A stretch of 64,000 bases of DNA from Pythium myriotylum (lineage: Eukaryota; Oomycota; Peronosporomycetes; Pythiales; Pythiaceae): contig JALJCQ010000007.1 in assembly GCA_023091665.1 (NCBI GenBank), positions 434,001 to 498,000 of the forward strand, read 5' to 3'. The notes below the pieces were generated by a model that ran no database searches, had not been told where the DNA came from, and was given only the letters and a program-made list of their open reading frames with translations. Shown here piece by piece: positions 31,084 to 42,135 of this stretch. The position numbers and the translations under genes are program-made. The first letter of the stretch is position 1, and every line of letters begins with the position of its first letter.

Positions 31084-31968
31084 AGAGATAGAGACTCTGC
31101 GATACGACAGGAGACAGGGATGCAAAGACCTAACCCTGTTACTCATTAATTTAGAGAAACGTGCTCATTATTTTATAGAAATACGATAATGTTCGCACCC
31201 AGGAAAGCTAAGTTCCATTCGCTTTGCGTGGACGACTGGAGGGTGATTTATCCACGAGAACCTTTGCAGCTCCAAATTGAAGAATGATGTGCGTGGATCA
31301 AGAGTTATGCCGAAAACATTCTCTAAGCTCATGAGATGAGCTCACCTCATTGATTCAATGAACCTGGATGTATTTCCTCGACGATGAAGTCGCAGCTCGC
31401 ATAAACACTCGTCAAGCAGGTCCGTCTATTACCGGTTTCAGAAAGTATAATCATCGTGTTTTGACCACCCCTCCTAAACGAACTTATAATTTCGGAAATT
31501 TGATGTATGCCTTTTATAATTTTCCTTCGAAAAATGGTATATAATTATAGAGGTTTACATCTGTTCGATTTGGAGGAGAGTCTCCTGTCAGGTCTGTTTC
31601 AAAATAGAGCAACCAATCGCCTTTCGCAGATATTTGGAGTTAGTTAGGCCCTAACTCCAAATATCCGGCTCCCTAACTTAGGGAGCCAACGCTGCGTATG
31701 CTCTATTAATAATAGCTGGAGCTCCACACTATGCGTTCCGGAGATTACGGTGATTCACAGAGAGGGCCCCTCGCAGCTTTCATCGTCTCGCTCGTGCCAC
31801 TGATGGTCGTCGAGTCCTAACTTTTAGCACGTCGGCACAAGCCCACAAGACCGCCGAAAAGTGGATATCAGAAACCGAGCCGAGGCTTTTGGCGACCTTT
31901 CTTCCGGTTTCTCGTAGATTGGAATTATAATAAAAATAACGAGCTGCATCTAAAGCTATCAGTGCGGT
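31084..31968. other. AT-rich non-coding stretch with two strong hairpins
   Basis: No gene was recognised. At 31629-31665 a 15-bp perfect inverted repeat (GATATTTGGAGTTAG / CTAACTCCAAATATC) has a 7-base loop. Immediately after, 31667-31687 is GGCTCCCTAA c TTAGGGAGCC, 10-bp arms with one base between. The sequence CAACGCTGCGTATGCTCT at 31689-31706 resembles the inverted counterpart of AGAGCAATCGCAACGCAG at about 5390, so this could be the far end of a Harbinger-type element. Confidence 0.6.
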
Positions 31969-33651
31969 CTATACGTCCGGATGAGAAGTTGGTGGTGCTT
32001 CGACCGACGGCGCCTTGGCGACTGGAGCCACGGTCAGAGGAGCATCGTCCGTCGGGGCCACAGTGAGCGGAAATTCGTTCACCGGGGGAGCCTCGGTCTT
32101 CGGGGCCTCCGTCGCTGGCGCCTCGGTCTCTGGGGGTTCGGCAGGTGGTGGCTGGGTGGCTGGTGCCTCGGTCGGAGGCTTCCACAATAGAGCCTTCTGG
32201 TAGAACTTTTGCCGCCGAGCGATGACCTGCATCTGCCTGTCGGTCAACTTCTCGACGGTGAGGTCGAACGGACACTCCTGTGCTAGATTGCGCTCCTCGA
32301 ACTTGCCCGGATACAGCGACGCCGGCCGCGCGAGGGAGCGGTAGATCTGGTCAGTGGGCTGGAACTCGAGAATGCGGTCGCTGTTGATGTAGAGTGTCGG
32401 CGGATCGCTTCCGCCCGTGTCGTCTGGCACGTAATGAAGCGCATCTCCGCAGAGCACCGAGTTGCCACGGTCGTCGGGATTGTGCACGTCTGTGCCGATG
32501 GAGCCCACACCGAAGTTCGAGAACGCGTACTGCGACTCGGCCAATTCGCACGCGATAAAGTAAAACTCTTTGTCTCCGTACGACGGCGGCTGGCCGATGC
32601 CTCCGCGCGTGATGAACGTGCCGAGGATCACGGTCGCGCGCTGCTGCTTCTTCTTGTTCCAGAGCATGAAGGACGAGTCCGCCTGGTGGCCGGCGCGGCG
32701 GTTCCACGAGTGGCTCGCGAGCAGCCAGTCGCTCGGCTCGAAGGCTAGCGAGACGGGTGCCTGGTCGCCTTCCCACGGACCAAGCGAGCTGTTGGCCTTG
32801 GGTCGCGGGACGACGCTGTAGTTGCGAAACGGCTCCGGGTCAAAGCGCGCGAGGAACTCCTGGAGCACCGAGATGGTCTGGTTCTGGCCGCGCTTGCGTG
32901 GGAGCGCGAGGTACTGCCGGTCGCAGCTGATGCGGTCGTGGAAGAAGAGCGTGCCGGTCTGCTGGTACTTGTTGCTGTGCCAGGCGACGAGCGGGCTCTG
33001 GAAGAAGAGCGTGTCGGCGTCGAGCATCATGAGCTCGTCAAAGCGCGAGAAGAGCAGCGCGAGGATCTTGATCTCGAAGCCGCGGAAGCGGTAGTGGCAC
33101 TCGTCGACCGAGTCGCAAAAGAGCTTGCGGTCGGCGCGGCGTTCGAGCGTGTACGTCGAGGCCTCGAGGCAGACGTCGTAGACGCGCACGCTCGGGTCGA
33201 ACTCGGCGAGCTTGGCCGCGAGCCGCTCGTCCAGGTCGCCGCAGTGGGGCACTTCCACGGGCAGGTCCACGCCCATTTCGCGCAGCTCGAAGAGCAGCGA
33301 GATGCCGAGCGGCGCGATGCCGTCGAAGAGCGGGAGCACGACGCCGCGCGGCTGCGTCGTCTGCTGCGAGAGCCGCGCGACGCTGCTCGCGACCGCCGCC
33401 ACGCGCGCGCGCCGCCGCTGCACCGAGCTCGGCGCTCTCGTCGGCGTCTCCTCGGACTGTGTCATGGGCGTTGGCGTTGGTGGTGGTTGGCCAACGGCGG
33501 CGGAGGGCGGCAGCGAGTCGCGCAGCGTGCGCGAGGCGTGGAGCTCGCTGGGCGGCGGGCTGAGCAGCGTCATGGAGAGCACGGAGAGCGCGAGGAGCGA
33601 GCCGAACGCGAGCCAGAGCAGCCGCCGCGGGCCAGAAGACGACGACGCCAT
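31969..33651 (-). CDS. Type II membrane mannosyltransferase (PF11051-like) with a TEAP-rich tail
   Basis: I chose the ATG at 33651 because MASSSSGPRR is directly followed by a signal anchor LLWLAFGSLLALSVLSMTLL; the frame is open up to 33909. The luminal catalytic region resembles MNN1-type alpha-mannosyltransferases: FDGIAPLGISLLFELREMGV, YRFRGFEIKILALLFSRFDE, MMLDADTLFFQSP (the DxD metal site), WNRRAGHQADSSFMLWNKKK, PPSYGDKEFYFIACELAES and NSVLCGDALHYV. These enzymes act in the Golgi on glycoproteins. The last 65 residues are Thr/Glu/Ala/Pro repeats (TEAPATQPPPAEPPETEAP), a likely O-glycosylated or stalk-like segment at an odd place for this family. A truncated paralogue lies at 4810-5294. 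No intron is needed. Confidence in the family is good; the exact linkage is unknown. Confidence 0.85.
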   Translation of the reverse strand: MASSSSGPRRLLWLAFGSLLALSVLSMTLLSPPPSELHASRTLRDSLPPSAAVGQPPPTPTPMTQSEETPTRAPSSVQRRRARVAAVASSVARLSQQTTQPRGVVLPLFDGIAPLGISLLFELREMGVDLPVEVPHCGDLDERLAAKLAEFDPSVRVYDVCLEASTYTLERRADRKLFCDSVDECHYRFRGFEIKILALLFSRFDELMMLDADTLFFQSPLVAWHSNKYQQTGTLFFHDRISCDRQYLALPRKRGQNQTISVLQEFLARFDPEPFRNYSVVPRPKANSSLGPWEGDQAPVSLAFEPSDWLLASHSWNRRAGHQADSSFMLWNKKKQQRATVILGTFITRGGIGQPPSYGDKEFYFIACELAESQYAFSNFGVGSIGTDVHNPDDRGNSVLCGDALHYVPDDTGGSDPPTLYINSDRILEFQPTDQIYRSLARPASLYPGKFEERNLAQECPFDLTVEKLTDRQMQVIARRQKFYQKALLWKPPTEAPATQPPPAEPPETEAPATEAPKTEAPPVNEFPLTVAPTDDAPLTVAPVAKAPSVEAPPTSHPDV

Positions 33652-33800
33652 GGGGCTCTCGACAATGCCAAGTGACCGTCCAAGTGACCTCTGCCGATCC
33701 GACGATCGATCCCGTGAGGAGCTGCGATACGTCAGTCGCGCGGTAGATAGATGGAGAGAGAAACACAGAGACAGACGCGCGGTTAAAGCAGTATACTGGA

Positions 33801-35528
33801 CTAGCCACGCACGCGCACGTCGAGGATCTCGCCGCCTTCGAGATCGTAGTGCTGCGAGGGCAATCGGGTCAGCATGGATATGGGAGACTGTCCACCAAGA
33901 CGGAGACACGCACCTGGAAGGCTCGCTGCGGCTGCATGGGTTCGCCGTCGACCACGAGCGAGACCCGACTGGCTGCGAGTTGCAGGTGCTCGGCCGCCTT
34001 GGCGATCAGCACCTCGACCCTCTGCGTCTGCATCAAGTTGTCGTCGGTCAGTCCCAGTTGGACACAACAACCACGCCATCTGGTCGAGAGAAGAGACCTA
34101 CCGGCATGACGCGGAACGCCTTGGTCACGTTCGCGTCGAACCGGACATTCAGCTCGATTGTCGCAGGCGCCGCCAGATTGCGGAGTGTCACAGTGATCTC
34201 GTCATTATCCTGCAGCTGATGCGACTCGATCGTCTCGTGGAGTCGGATGAGATCCCCAAGCACCGTCATCTCCACGGCGTCCGGGTCCTCGATCCCGTGC
34301 TTCTTACAAAACCCAGAATGGAGTTTGTACATCGTGGACGCCTGACATCCGACGCGTTAGATCAGGTTCGGTAGGAAAAGCGACGAAAGCGCATACCGAA
34401 TCGATCCGAAACACTTCGGTCCGCTTGCCTTCGACCGTCAGTCGAAGTCGTATCAGAGTTCCATTCTTGTGTGCGTTGGTCTTGGAGAAGTCGACTTTGG
34501 CGTCGATGATGTCGCCCGAGTCGAGGTCGCAGCTTTTCGGGGTCGCTGCTGGGTTCAGCGCCTCGCCGTCGAGCGTCATGTGCACAGCAGATCGCGGCAG
34601 ACTGTGCAGGTCGCAGAAGCGTTCATACAACACACTCATTGGCTCATTCTGACGACACGCACGAGCGAGGTAAGCTGCCTTTTCCAAGCTGATATTACCA
34701 TGTAGCCTTACCGAAAAGACGCCGATCTCGTCCACTCTCGAGCCGTTGGACCGTACATGCAGCGCCACTCGCGTGCCTTTATCTTGAGACGCTGAGCTCG
34801 TCGCTGTTGCCGCATTCGTCGGCGTCTGCTTCGTTGGAGCAACGATCTGAAAGTCGTCGTCGTCGTCGTCCGAGTCCAGCGAAATGACCCCACCGTTCGA
34901 CACTTGCTGCTGCTTGACGCGACTGCCGATACAGAACCAACTCGTAGTCAGAGCTTCTTCTCCTTTTCTCCCATCCTCGCGAGCCACTCACTCCATCACT
35001 GCGCGCGTCCGGCTCAGCAGCGTGTCCTTGGCGAGTCGCTCGGCGATCTCTCGCTCGAGTTGCAGATCGCGTTGCCGCTGGATCGCCCTCTCGGCTTCCG
35101 TGAGCATGTCGTCCGGATGCACCTCCTCGACCTCATCGTCCGAGTCGACTGCGCGTTTCATCGCAACACGTCAGACTCGCCCAGCCGCGGTCCTTTGGCC
35201 GCTGTCGCGAGCGCACCTGTCTGCGCCGCCTGGTCTTTCTGCTTGGACGTCGGCGGCGTCGCTTCTCTGCTCGCTCGGCTGTTGCGCTGCCGCTTCCTGG
35301 GCGGCGACAGGAACGACGCGTCCTTGTCGTAGTCGCCGTCGCCGTCCGACTCGCTCGACGAGAGTGTCACTGCGTAGAGCGCGTTAGACGCCGTCTCCAG
35401 CGGCGAGCGACCCGCCGATCGACGCGGAAAGAGCGCGCGCACGCACCGAACACCTGCTGGCGGTTCAGGCGCCGCGCCAGCGGGTTGTAGAGCTTCACGC
35501 CGTCGTCGTCATCCTCCGAGCAGCTCAT
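33801..35528 (-). CDS. RAD60/NIP45-like protein with three SUMO-like domains
   Basis: A spliced model of eight exons keeps frame throughout: 35528-35447, 35369-35217, 35148-34992, 34922-34713, 34648-34397, 34341-34102, 34027-33914 and 33851-33801. Every intron is GT...AG (GTGCGT, GTGCGC, GTGAGT, GTAAGG, GTATGC, GTAGGT, GTGCGT). The protein starts MSCSEDDDDGVKLYNPLARR, has an acidic-basic N-terminus with SPPRKRQRNS, a helix (EAERAIQRQRDLQLEREIAE), a serine-aspartate SUMO-binding-like patch (SLDSDDDDDDFQIVAP), then three ubiquitin-like units. Unit 1 ends DLDSGDIIDAKVDF, unit 2 ends LQDNDEITVTLRN, unit 3 ends YDLEGGEILDVRVRG. RAD60, Esc2 and NIP45 have two such domains and act in SUMO-dependent genome maintenance. 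The third is unusual. Exon borders are by eye. Confidence 0.75.
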
Positions 35529-35954
35529 GACAGCCTGTCTAATGTCTTATGGTTCAAGCGCGCGGGAACTGGGCAGGTTACGAACGTGTTAGCGTTCCTA
35601 ACGACGTGTTCGTAACAGATGGACTCGGCGTCGAGCAAGCGATGATGAGAATGGAACCTCGCAGATCGAAGGCCTCCATGGAGACGCTTTCCCCACAGAC
35701 TCTCTGTGGACGAAGCCAAGCGCTTTTTTCCTTTCAGTTAGTAGACGCAGCTCTTGCTGCTCGGGTCGCAGTCGCCATTTCCAAAAAAAAAAAAGCAAAC
35801 GCATCGTCTATTCAACATACAAGTGCATGCACAGCTTTGCGCGAGGGTCCTGGTGTCTTTCGTCCGTCGCCGACAGCTTGTAAAAGGAAGAAAAATAATG
35901 GAGAGAAGAACGAGCGGCTTGTCGATCCGTGGGTCGGCCACTCCCGCTCGCGCA
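35529..35954. other. Intergenic stretch, no gene recognised
   Basis: It lies between the start of the RAD60-like gene and the end of the next minus-strand gene. It holds an A12 run near 35784 and AAAAATAATGG near 35890. No domain appears in any frame. Confidence 0.5.
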
Positions 35955-36317
35955 TCAAAACAGCGGGAAGACGTTGCGGTGGACGAAGACCGTGATGCCG
36001 AGCATCATGACGCAGAACTGGAACCAGAGGAACGGCGAGCGCATCATCTCGCGGTTCATGCGGTGGATCTCGGCCTGCTGCTCGGCGAGGTCCCTCGCTT
36101 GGCACTTGGCGCACACGGGGAAGAGCCGGTCGATCTTGGTCGTGGCGCTCGCGAGCTCGATGGGCTCGTCGCACTTTTTGCAGTTGCGCGCCGTGACGCC
36201 GTTCTTGCGGTCTTCTTCTTCCTGCTCGCGGCGCTCCTGCTCCTGCTTCTCGGCCTGTTCCTTGGCGATGCGCGGCCCGCGGATGAAGTTGAGGTACATG
36301 ATGAGGAAGAAGTTCAT
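35955..36317 (-). CDS. Small membrane protein with a CxxC...CxxC zinc-ribbon-like core
   Basis: The ATG at 36317 gives 120 codons, beginning MNFFLIMYLNFIRGPRIAKE. A Glu/Gln-rich helix follows, then a possible zinc site NCKKC...VCAKC separated by 21 residues. The C-terminus is a hydrophobic segment SPFLWFQFCVMMLGITVFVH ending HRNVFPLF, which looks like a membrane anchor. The open frame extends upstream to 36512, but that part is low in complexity and resembles untranslated leader. I do not recognise the family. The intact frame and clear architecture support a real gene. Confidence 0.6.
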   Translation of the reverse strand: MNFFLIMYLNFIRGPRIAKEQAEKQEQERREQEEEDRKNGVTARNCKKCDEPIELASATTKIDRLFPVCAKCQARDLAEQQAEIHRMNREMMRSPFLWFQFCVMMLGITVFVHRNVFPLF

Positions 36318-36819
36318 GGTCGCGTGGTCTCCGATATCGCTAATGGACCTCCTGAGGGGCGAGCTGCGAGTGGTGGAGTATCCGGACGCACAGGAAAATG
36401 ACGGGGGACGAGCGACGCGGTATCCGGATGGACTGGGCACTGAGAGAGACACGGTGCGGAGGGACCGGAATGTTGGTGGGGGAACATGAATACATTTGAC
36501 TGGGTGGACCACAAAATGAGCTGCTGAAGAGCTCTTCTTTTTTAGGACGAAAGAGAGAGAGAGTTTGGTCAGTGGATGCGGAAAGCTGTGTGGACTGACG
36601 GTCGTGGCTCAGCGAACACGTGATATTGGTCCGGAGTTCGGTTCGCTGGAGTTCTTTTGAATAAGAACTCTAGCGAGATCATTGTGGGCTTGCTTATCTA
36701 CTCGAAGAATTGCGAATGGAGCGTTCGATGAGTGGAAGAAATGTTAATGGATGCGCGAGTTTCGGGAAGTAGAAATGCTGTTTATGGAGAAGCGTATAAA
36801 CGGCGCGAACGGATCGAGT
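36318..36819. other. Intergenic stretch, no gene recognised
   Basis: The likely 5' leader and promoter of the small zinc-ribbon gene and the 3' end of the next gene. A short GA run (AGAGAGAGAG) lies at 36550-36560. No domain was seen. Confidence 0.5.
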
Positions 36820-37115
36820 CTACTGCGCCATCATGTAGGCGGCGCCTGCGAGGATGACGAGAAGCGCGACCACGCCGATGATGAGGGCAGGGTTTCCTTG
36901 GGACTTCTCTTCTTTAAAAGCTGTTCGCAAAACACCATGCGTACCCGTCAACCATCACCAAGGCTTTGCGTAGGGAAACCGTGATGGAACGCACTGTTGC
37001 TTGGTATTGCGTATCGCGCTCGAAGTTGCGCCGCGCTCATGTCCGAGTCGCGCACCGAGCCGCCGCGCTCGTAGCGACTGCGAAGTTCGCTCGCGGAGAG
37101 ACCATCGTCGACCAT
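36820..37115 (-). CDS. Small tail-anchored protein, probably one intron
   Basis: The minus-strand frame from the ATG at 37115 reads MVDDGLSASELRSRYERGGS, then DSDMSAAQLRARYAIPSNS, two similar LxxSxLRxRY units. After an apparent intron of about 60 nt (donor near HH, acceptor GCGAACAG, roughly 36915-36975) it continues AFKEEKSQGNPALIIG and ends in a membrane anchor VVALLVILAGAAYMMAQ. A longer frame reaches 37286. The repeated motif and hydrophobic C-terminus suggest a tail-anchored membrane protein. I do not recognise the family and the splice junction is my estimate. Confidence 0.55.
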
Positions 37116-38130
37116 CGTAGTGGAGATCTCTGTCGGGGGCTTGAGCACTCGCTGGGTCCCTGGACTGAAATGGAGCTCCACTCGCCGCTCCGATCGCGAC
37201 GCTTCCGTTTCGCGTTTCCAAATTGCGATCCGGCACCACGCCTCTTCGATGTTGAAGGCTGGCGGAGGAGACGTATCTAACGCCAAACGAACGGGAGTTT
37301 ACATGGTGAACTAGACTCTCGTGTGGTACTGCACATGGATCGATCCACATGTCCTCCCTCACATCAACCCATTGAGGTCTTAGGGTTGCACGTGGAAGAA
37401 GCCCTCAAGGTTCGTACAGCACCATCTTGAGACGCCAGAGAGTGGTTTGGTCAGAGTCGATTACTCGAGTCTGGCAATTGAGTAATTGGACACATCTCTC
37501 GTTTCTGATGCGTCTTCATGTTGTCACGTGTCGTCTCCATGCACAACTGGAAACACGAGATCTTGTCAGACGTGCCGTTCACTGACGACGCGAATGCAAC
37601 TTGGGACTCGGTACGATCCAGTCGTGGGTGGAGCCACCACTATGGGTACAAGAAGAACGCGAAAAAGAACGGAACGCTCCCACTCCATTCAGGAGGATGT
37701 GCCGCCTTGGGCACTCGATACGGGAAAATCGTCAAAACCATCGTGAACAGACGCTGCTCGAACCCACTTGCACGTCGTGTTTGGCTCTACTGTACTTCTT
37801 CCAGCTGTGGGTCTCCGTTGCCGTGTGGCGCCACCGAATGCAACTTGATCTTGAGCAGATTATTCTCGCGTTGAACAATTTTGCTGAGCCGGACGCGCCC
37901 GACTTTACCAGGACCAGCAACTCAACAAACATCAGTTGACACCTCGCTCGTCGTGTTCGGGAGGGAGCCTTTCCGCCTGGTCCAAGACCCAGACGCGCGT
38001 GTCTGGAGAGCTCCGTGTTAATTTGGGTATATCGGATACCGTGTCTTCGGCGATTTGCCGTCTCGTCTGCTGTAGACAAGTTCGAATTCGGTGAATTGGG
38101 AGTGGCTACATACGTAGTTTGGGCTCTCGC
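37116..38130. other. No recognisable gene upstream of the channel
   Basis: Frames on the plus strand from 37486 to 37939 are open but show no domain and change frame. The stretch probably holds the promoter of the downstream channel gene and decayed repeat sequence. Confidence 0.4.
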
Positions 38131-41100
38131 ATGATCTATATTTCCGTGGAACCTTTCGTGGTGGCCAGCCGCCAAGAAGATGAGCTCGATGACCTGGTTG
38201 GGTCGGTCTCACCCACGCATCGCTCAACGCACGTGCCATTCGCCAAAACGCCTCCCATGGGCCGCATCGAAAGCCACTACGAGTCACTGCGCGACGAGAA
38301 AGCCGAGTTCGTCGGCCCGAGCGATGCTGCGTATCTGCAGGTGCTGCCCACGCCGCCGGCGGTCTCGGCGTCCGGCATGACGCGCCGCAGTCGACGCACG
38401 ACGTTCCGCCAGCAACCACCCCTGTCGCAGCGCAGACACATTGGCCACGTCCATGTCGAGACCTTGAAAGAGCGGGTCCAGAACTTTCTCGATGGGTGCG
38501 GTCCGCTTTAAACGGGTGATGGTCTCAGCAGCGGACTAATTGGCACCGATTGTTCAGACCTCTGGGCATCGCACTCGAAGCTCTCAACGTTCTGCTGAGT
38601 ATCGTACTTGTGGTCATCTCAGTGATCGAGTCGTACCAGCACACGGTGGAACAAACGAGCGGATGGTCGGACACGTTCGAGATCGTGTGCACGTTTATCT
38701 TCGCGATCCATTTCGTAAGTGGCGTCGAGGCGAAAGGGCACGAGGGGATTTAACAAGACCGTGGCTCCATTGCCTCGTAGTCTCTCCATTTGTACGCATC
38801 GGATGAGAAATTCAAGTACGTCGTGAGCCCCATGGGCATTATCGACCTCATCACGATTGTGCCGACGCTCATCACAGTACGTATCTGCCTCCCTGTCTAG
38901 CTAAACCCCATCGGTGCTAATCAAGTTGTTTTGATTTACGGTCTATCTAGCAGTTCTTCCTCCAGTCCCTTAATGTGTCGTTTATCCCCATCCTTCGGGT
39001 CATCCGCGTGTTCCGAATGCTCGCTGTCTTGCGACTTTACCGAGTTGTGCAGTCATATCGCGGCTTCGACTACGAGCTCGGCGTGCTCGTGTTTATAATC
39101 TTTACGGTCATTTTTGTGGCGGCTGGGATCTTCCAGATCCTGGATGAGGACTATTACAAAGATCAAGGTCTCCAGCCACTCGAGTTTCATCAGTGCGTGT
39201 ATTTCGTATTTGTCACCCTGGCAACCGTCGGCTACGGCGATATATCTCCACGAACGACTGCGTGTGCGTCTCTTGAATCTGGATTGAGTAACCTACGTAT
39301 CGACTCACCACCGATCTCTGTGCCACAGCTCAAATGTTCGTGATTTTCATTATTTGTGTCATCGTCACCGTCATTCCGCGTCAAATCCAGCGACTCGTCG
39401 ATCTCTCACGCCTTCAGCACGGCTACATGCACAGCTACACGGTCCGAAAGAGCAGCGTTTCCAGTGGCGGCCACGTGATCGTCACTGGTAGTATCAGCTA
39501 CGAGTCTGTCTCCAGTTTCTTGTCCGAGTTCTATCGTCCACGTCAGGGCAAAGTCAACATGGACGTCGTGGTGCTCTCTGATCAGATCCCGAACGAGCGT
39601 TTGCTGTCCGTGCTGCGCAATGTCCGATATCGCCGTCGAGTGACGTACCTGAAAGGATCGCTGCTCAACGATAAAGACGCCAAACGCGTCCACGTCGAGT
39701 CGGCAGCTGCGGTGTTCATTCTAGCAGACAAGAAAAACGTGAAACACGCTGAAGCCGCTGATGCGCTCACGATTCTGCAGGCGTTGGCTGTAGACAAGTT
39801 CAAATTTCGGAATCAAACTTCCATGGTCAAGCGAATCAACGGAGGAACGATTCGATGCTTTCTGCAGGTGCTGTCACCTCAACGTACGCGTGGCCTGCGG
39901 ACCATCACGGGTGTCGAGGTGGCGCTGAACACCCCACGGCTTCGCACAGCGATCCTCGCGAGAAGCATCCTTTGTCCTGGTGCGACAGCTGTCGTGCTGA
40001 ACTTGGTGTGCTCGCTCAAGGAGGAGCACGTTTCCAAGGCGCTCGCTTCCAATGTGCCGTGGATCGCCGAGTACGCCCATGGGCTCCAGCATCAACTCTA
40101 TCCCGTCATCCTCCCGCGGTTCTTTGACGGAATGAAGTACGAGAGAGCGGTCTCGAAACTTTACACCCAGTAAGTATTCTTCAACGGATTTATGAGAGTG
40201 GACTCAAAGACTGACGCGTCGTGCAGCTTCAACGTGATTCTCGTAGCCGTGTACGACCAGTTCGCGAATCAAGTTGGTGCGAAACGCATTCGTCTATCTC
40301 CCTTTGGTCTCGTTCTTCGCGAAAAGTAAGTTGTTTTGTTAGGATTTTTCCACCTGTGGCGTGATACTGATTGTCATGTATGGACCACCAGTGATCTGGC
40401 TTTTGCTGTGGCATTGAGTGCGTCAGACGCTCAGCATGCAGTCAACGCAATCTTCCATGTTGAGGCCTCGTTGCGTCGGACGGAGCCATCCCAACGCAAG
40501 AGCAGCCGCCAGTGGACGTCTCCACCGACGCTCGTGTTTTCATCCGACACGGTGCTGGACCGCCAGTCGTTTGTGCGGGAACGAGCTCCGTCTGTTGAAC
40601 TGCCGAGCGACGACGAGAGCGTAACCGCTGACTTGGACATCGCCGTGTATCCGAACTCCGACGACGACGAAGAAGAGGTTCAGGAAGTTCCGATCGACCG
40701 GCCACTGCCAGACCTCGACATCAATTCAAATGAGCACAATCACCGCTTGCCGCGGTCGGCGACACCGCCGATGCTCCCGCCGTTCTTGCAGCACCACTAC
40801 TCGATGGGCGGAAGCATCACCGACTGGTGTCTAGCACCTCAGGCACTGCGCAAACTCCACGACCACATTATTATCTGCGGACCGTTCGCGCACGGCCACC
40901 AAATCGCTTGCTACATGGACGATTTGTACCACAACGAGCGAAAGGAGTCTCGGCCTCCGATCCTACTTCTGGTGAAGAGGCTTCCGACCGATCTTGACTT
41001 CCAGAACCTGTCGTCACCGCTGCCCGAGAACGTGTTTATCGAAAAGGGAGTTTCACAGAATGTCGAGGATCTGCTCCACGTGCGTGCCTACGCCGCGCAG

Positions 41101-42135
41101 GCCGTGCTCATGATCCCGGGCAACTGGAAATACCACATCGATGAACTGCGTGACGAGTCGGCCGAGGAAGTGAACGAGCATTTGCTCGACTACCAAGTGA
41201 TCATGTCCACGCTCTCGCTACGCACGGTACAGAACCTCCACCGAGAACACCTGCGAGCGAACCCGAGCAGCAGCCACCGCAACCTGCGTACACCCGGAGG
41301 CCACCACGCCCACCGCCCGTCGACACCGACGATATCGTGCTCGGTTGTCAAGTGGCACGAGAGTATCGCGTACTTCGCGCACAAGAGCCACTCACACGAG
41401 TCGCACCACTACTATCGACCGAGCATGCTAGACAGCCTCGAGCTCAACGCGAGCACGGTCAAATCGTTCAGCTCCTGGTTCCACAAGAGCAACAACAACG
41501 ACACGATCGGTCGAGAGAACCAGCACCGCCTGGCTATGGTGGCCACGTCCGTTGCTCAGCAGCGGATGCTCGCCGAGTTCCCCAAGGGCCCGTCGCCGCT
41601 CTTCTCACCGTCGTACGCCGCGGGCGAGGTCTTTGTCGATGGCGTGTTGGACACGCTGCTCTGTCAGTCCTTCTTCAACCCGTACGTGATCGACCTCGTG
41701 CGAGCCATCTCGGGCGACTACTACTACAGCGACCACCACTCGCACTCGACGCCACAGACTTTCCTCTCGTCCATGATGGAGTACTTCGAGCACTCGTCCC
41801 ACGGCCCCACACCGGCTCCGAAGGCTGTCACGCCGCCAGCCAAGAGAGGTCGCGTAGGTGAGACCAAAGCCCCCGACATGGACCACCCGGTGCTGGCGAC
41901 GGCGACCATCGCAGCGGAACTCGAGGGCCAGTCCTTTGCGACCATCTTCGCCAAGGCCCTGGCCCAGGATGTGCTGGTGCTGGCCATTTTCCGCCGACCC
42001 AACGACCCACGACGAGGCAACGCTCTCCCCTACATCTACACGTGCCCAAAGACGTCGGGAGACGTGCTGGTCGAGCACGGCGACACGCTGCACGTGCTCA
42101 CGAGGCATCCGCAGCCCCTTTGCATTCGGTCGTAA
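38131..42135 (+). CDS. BK/Slo-type potassium channel alpha subunit with RCK gating ring
   Basis: The plus-strand exons encode, in order: a cytosolic N-terminus (ATG 38131, or Met at 38257); S1 (LEALNVLLSIVLVVISVIES); S2 ending AIHF, then an intron (GTAAGT...TAG at about 38717); S3 (MGIIDLITIVPTLIT); an intron; S4 with regularly spaced Arg (LRVIRVFRMLAVLRLYR); S5; the selectivity filter TLATVGYGD; an intron; and S6 (MFVIFIICVIVTVIP). RCK1 follows (GGHVIVTGSISYESVSSFLS, VNMDVVVLSDQ, LKGSLLNDKDAKRVHVESAA), then introns near 40171-40226 and 40326-40391, and RCK2 (HIIICGPFAHGHQIACYMDD, NVEDLLHVRAYAAQAVLMIP, LCQSFFNPYVIDLVRAISGD). Ca2+- or ion-gated K+ channels of this type sit in the plasma or organelle membrane. 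I see no acidic calcium bowl. The first intron, near 38470-38520, is uncertain. Confidence 0.88.

Noticed and set aside
32434..33675. Long plus-strand frames across the mannosyltransferase
   Set aside because: They are antisense shadows of a GC-rich gene; Ala/Arg/Glu-rich with no domain.
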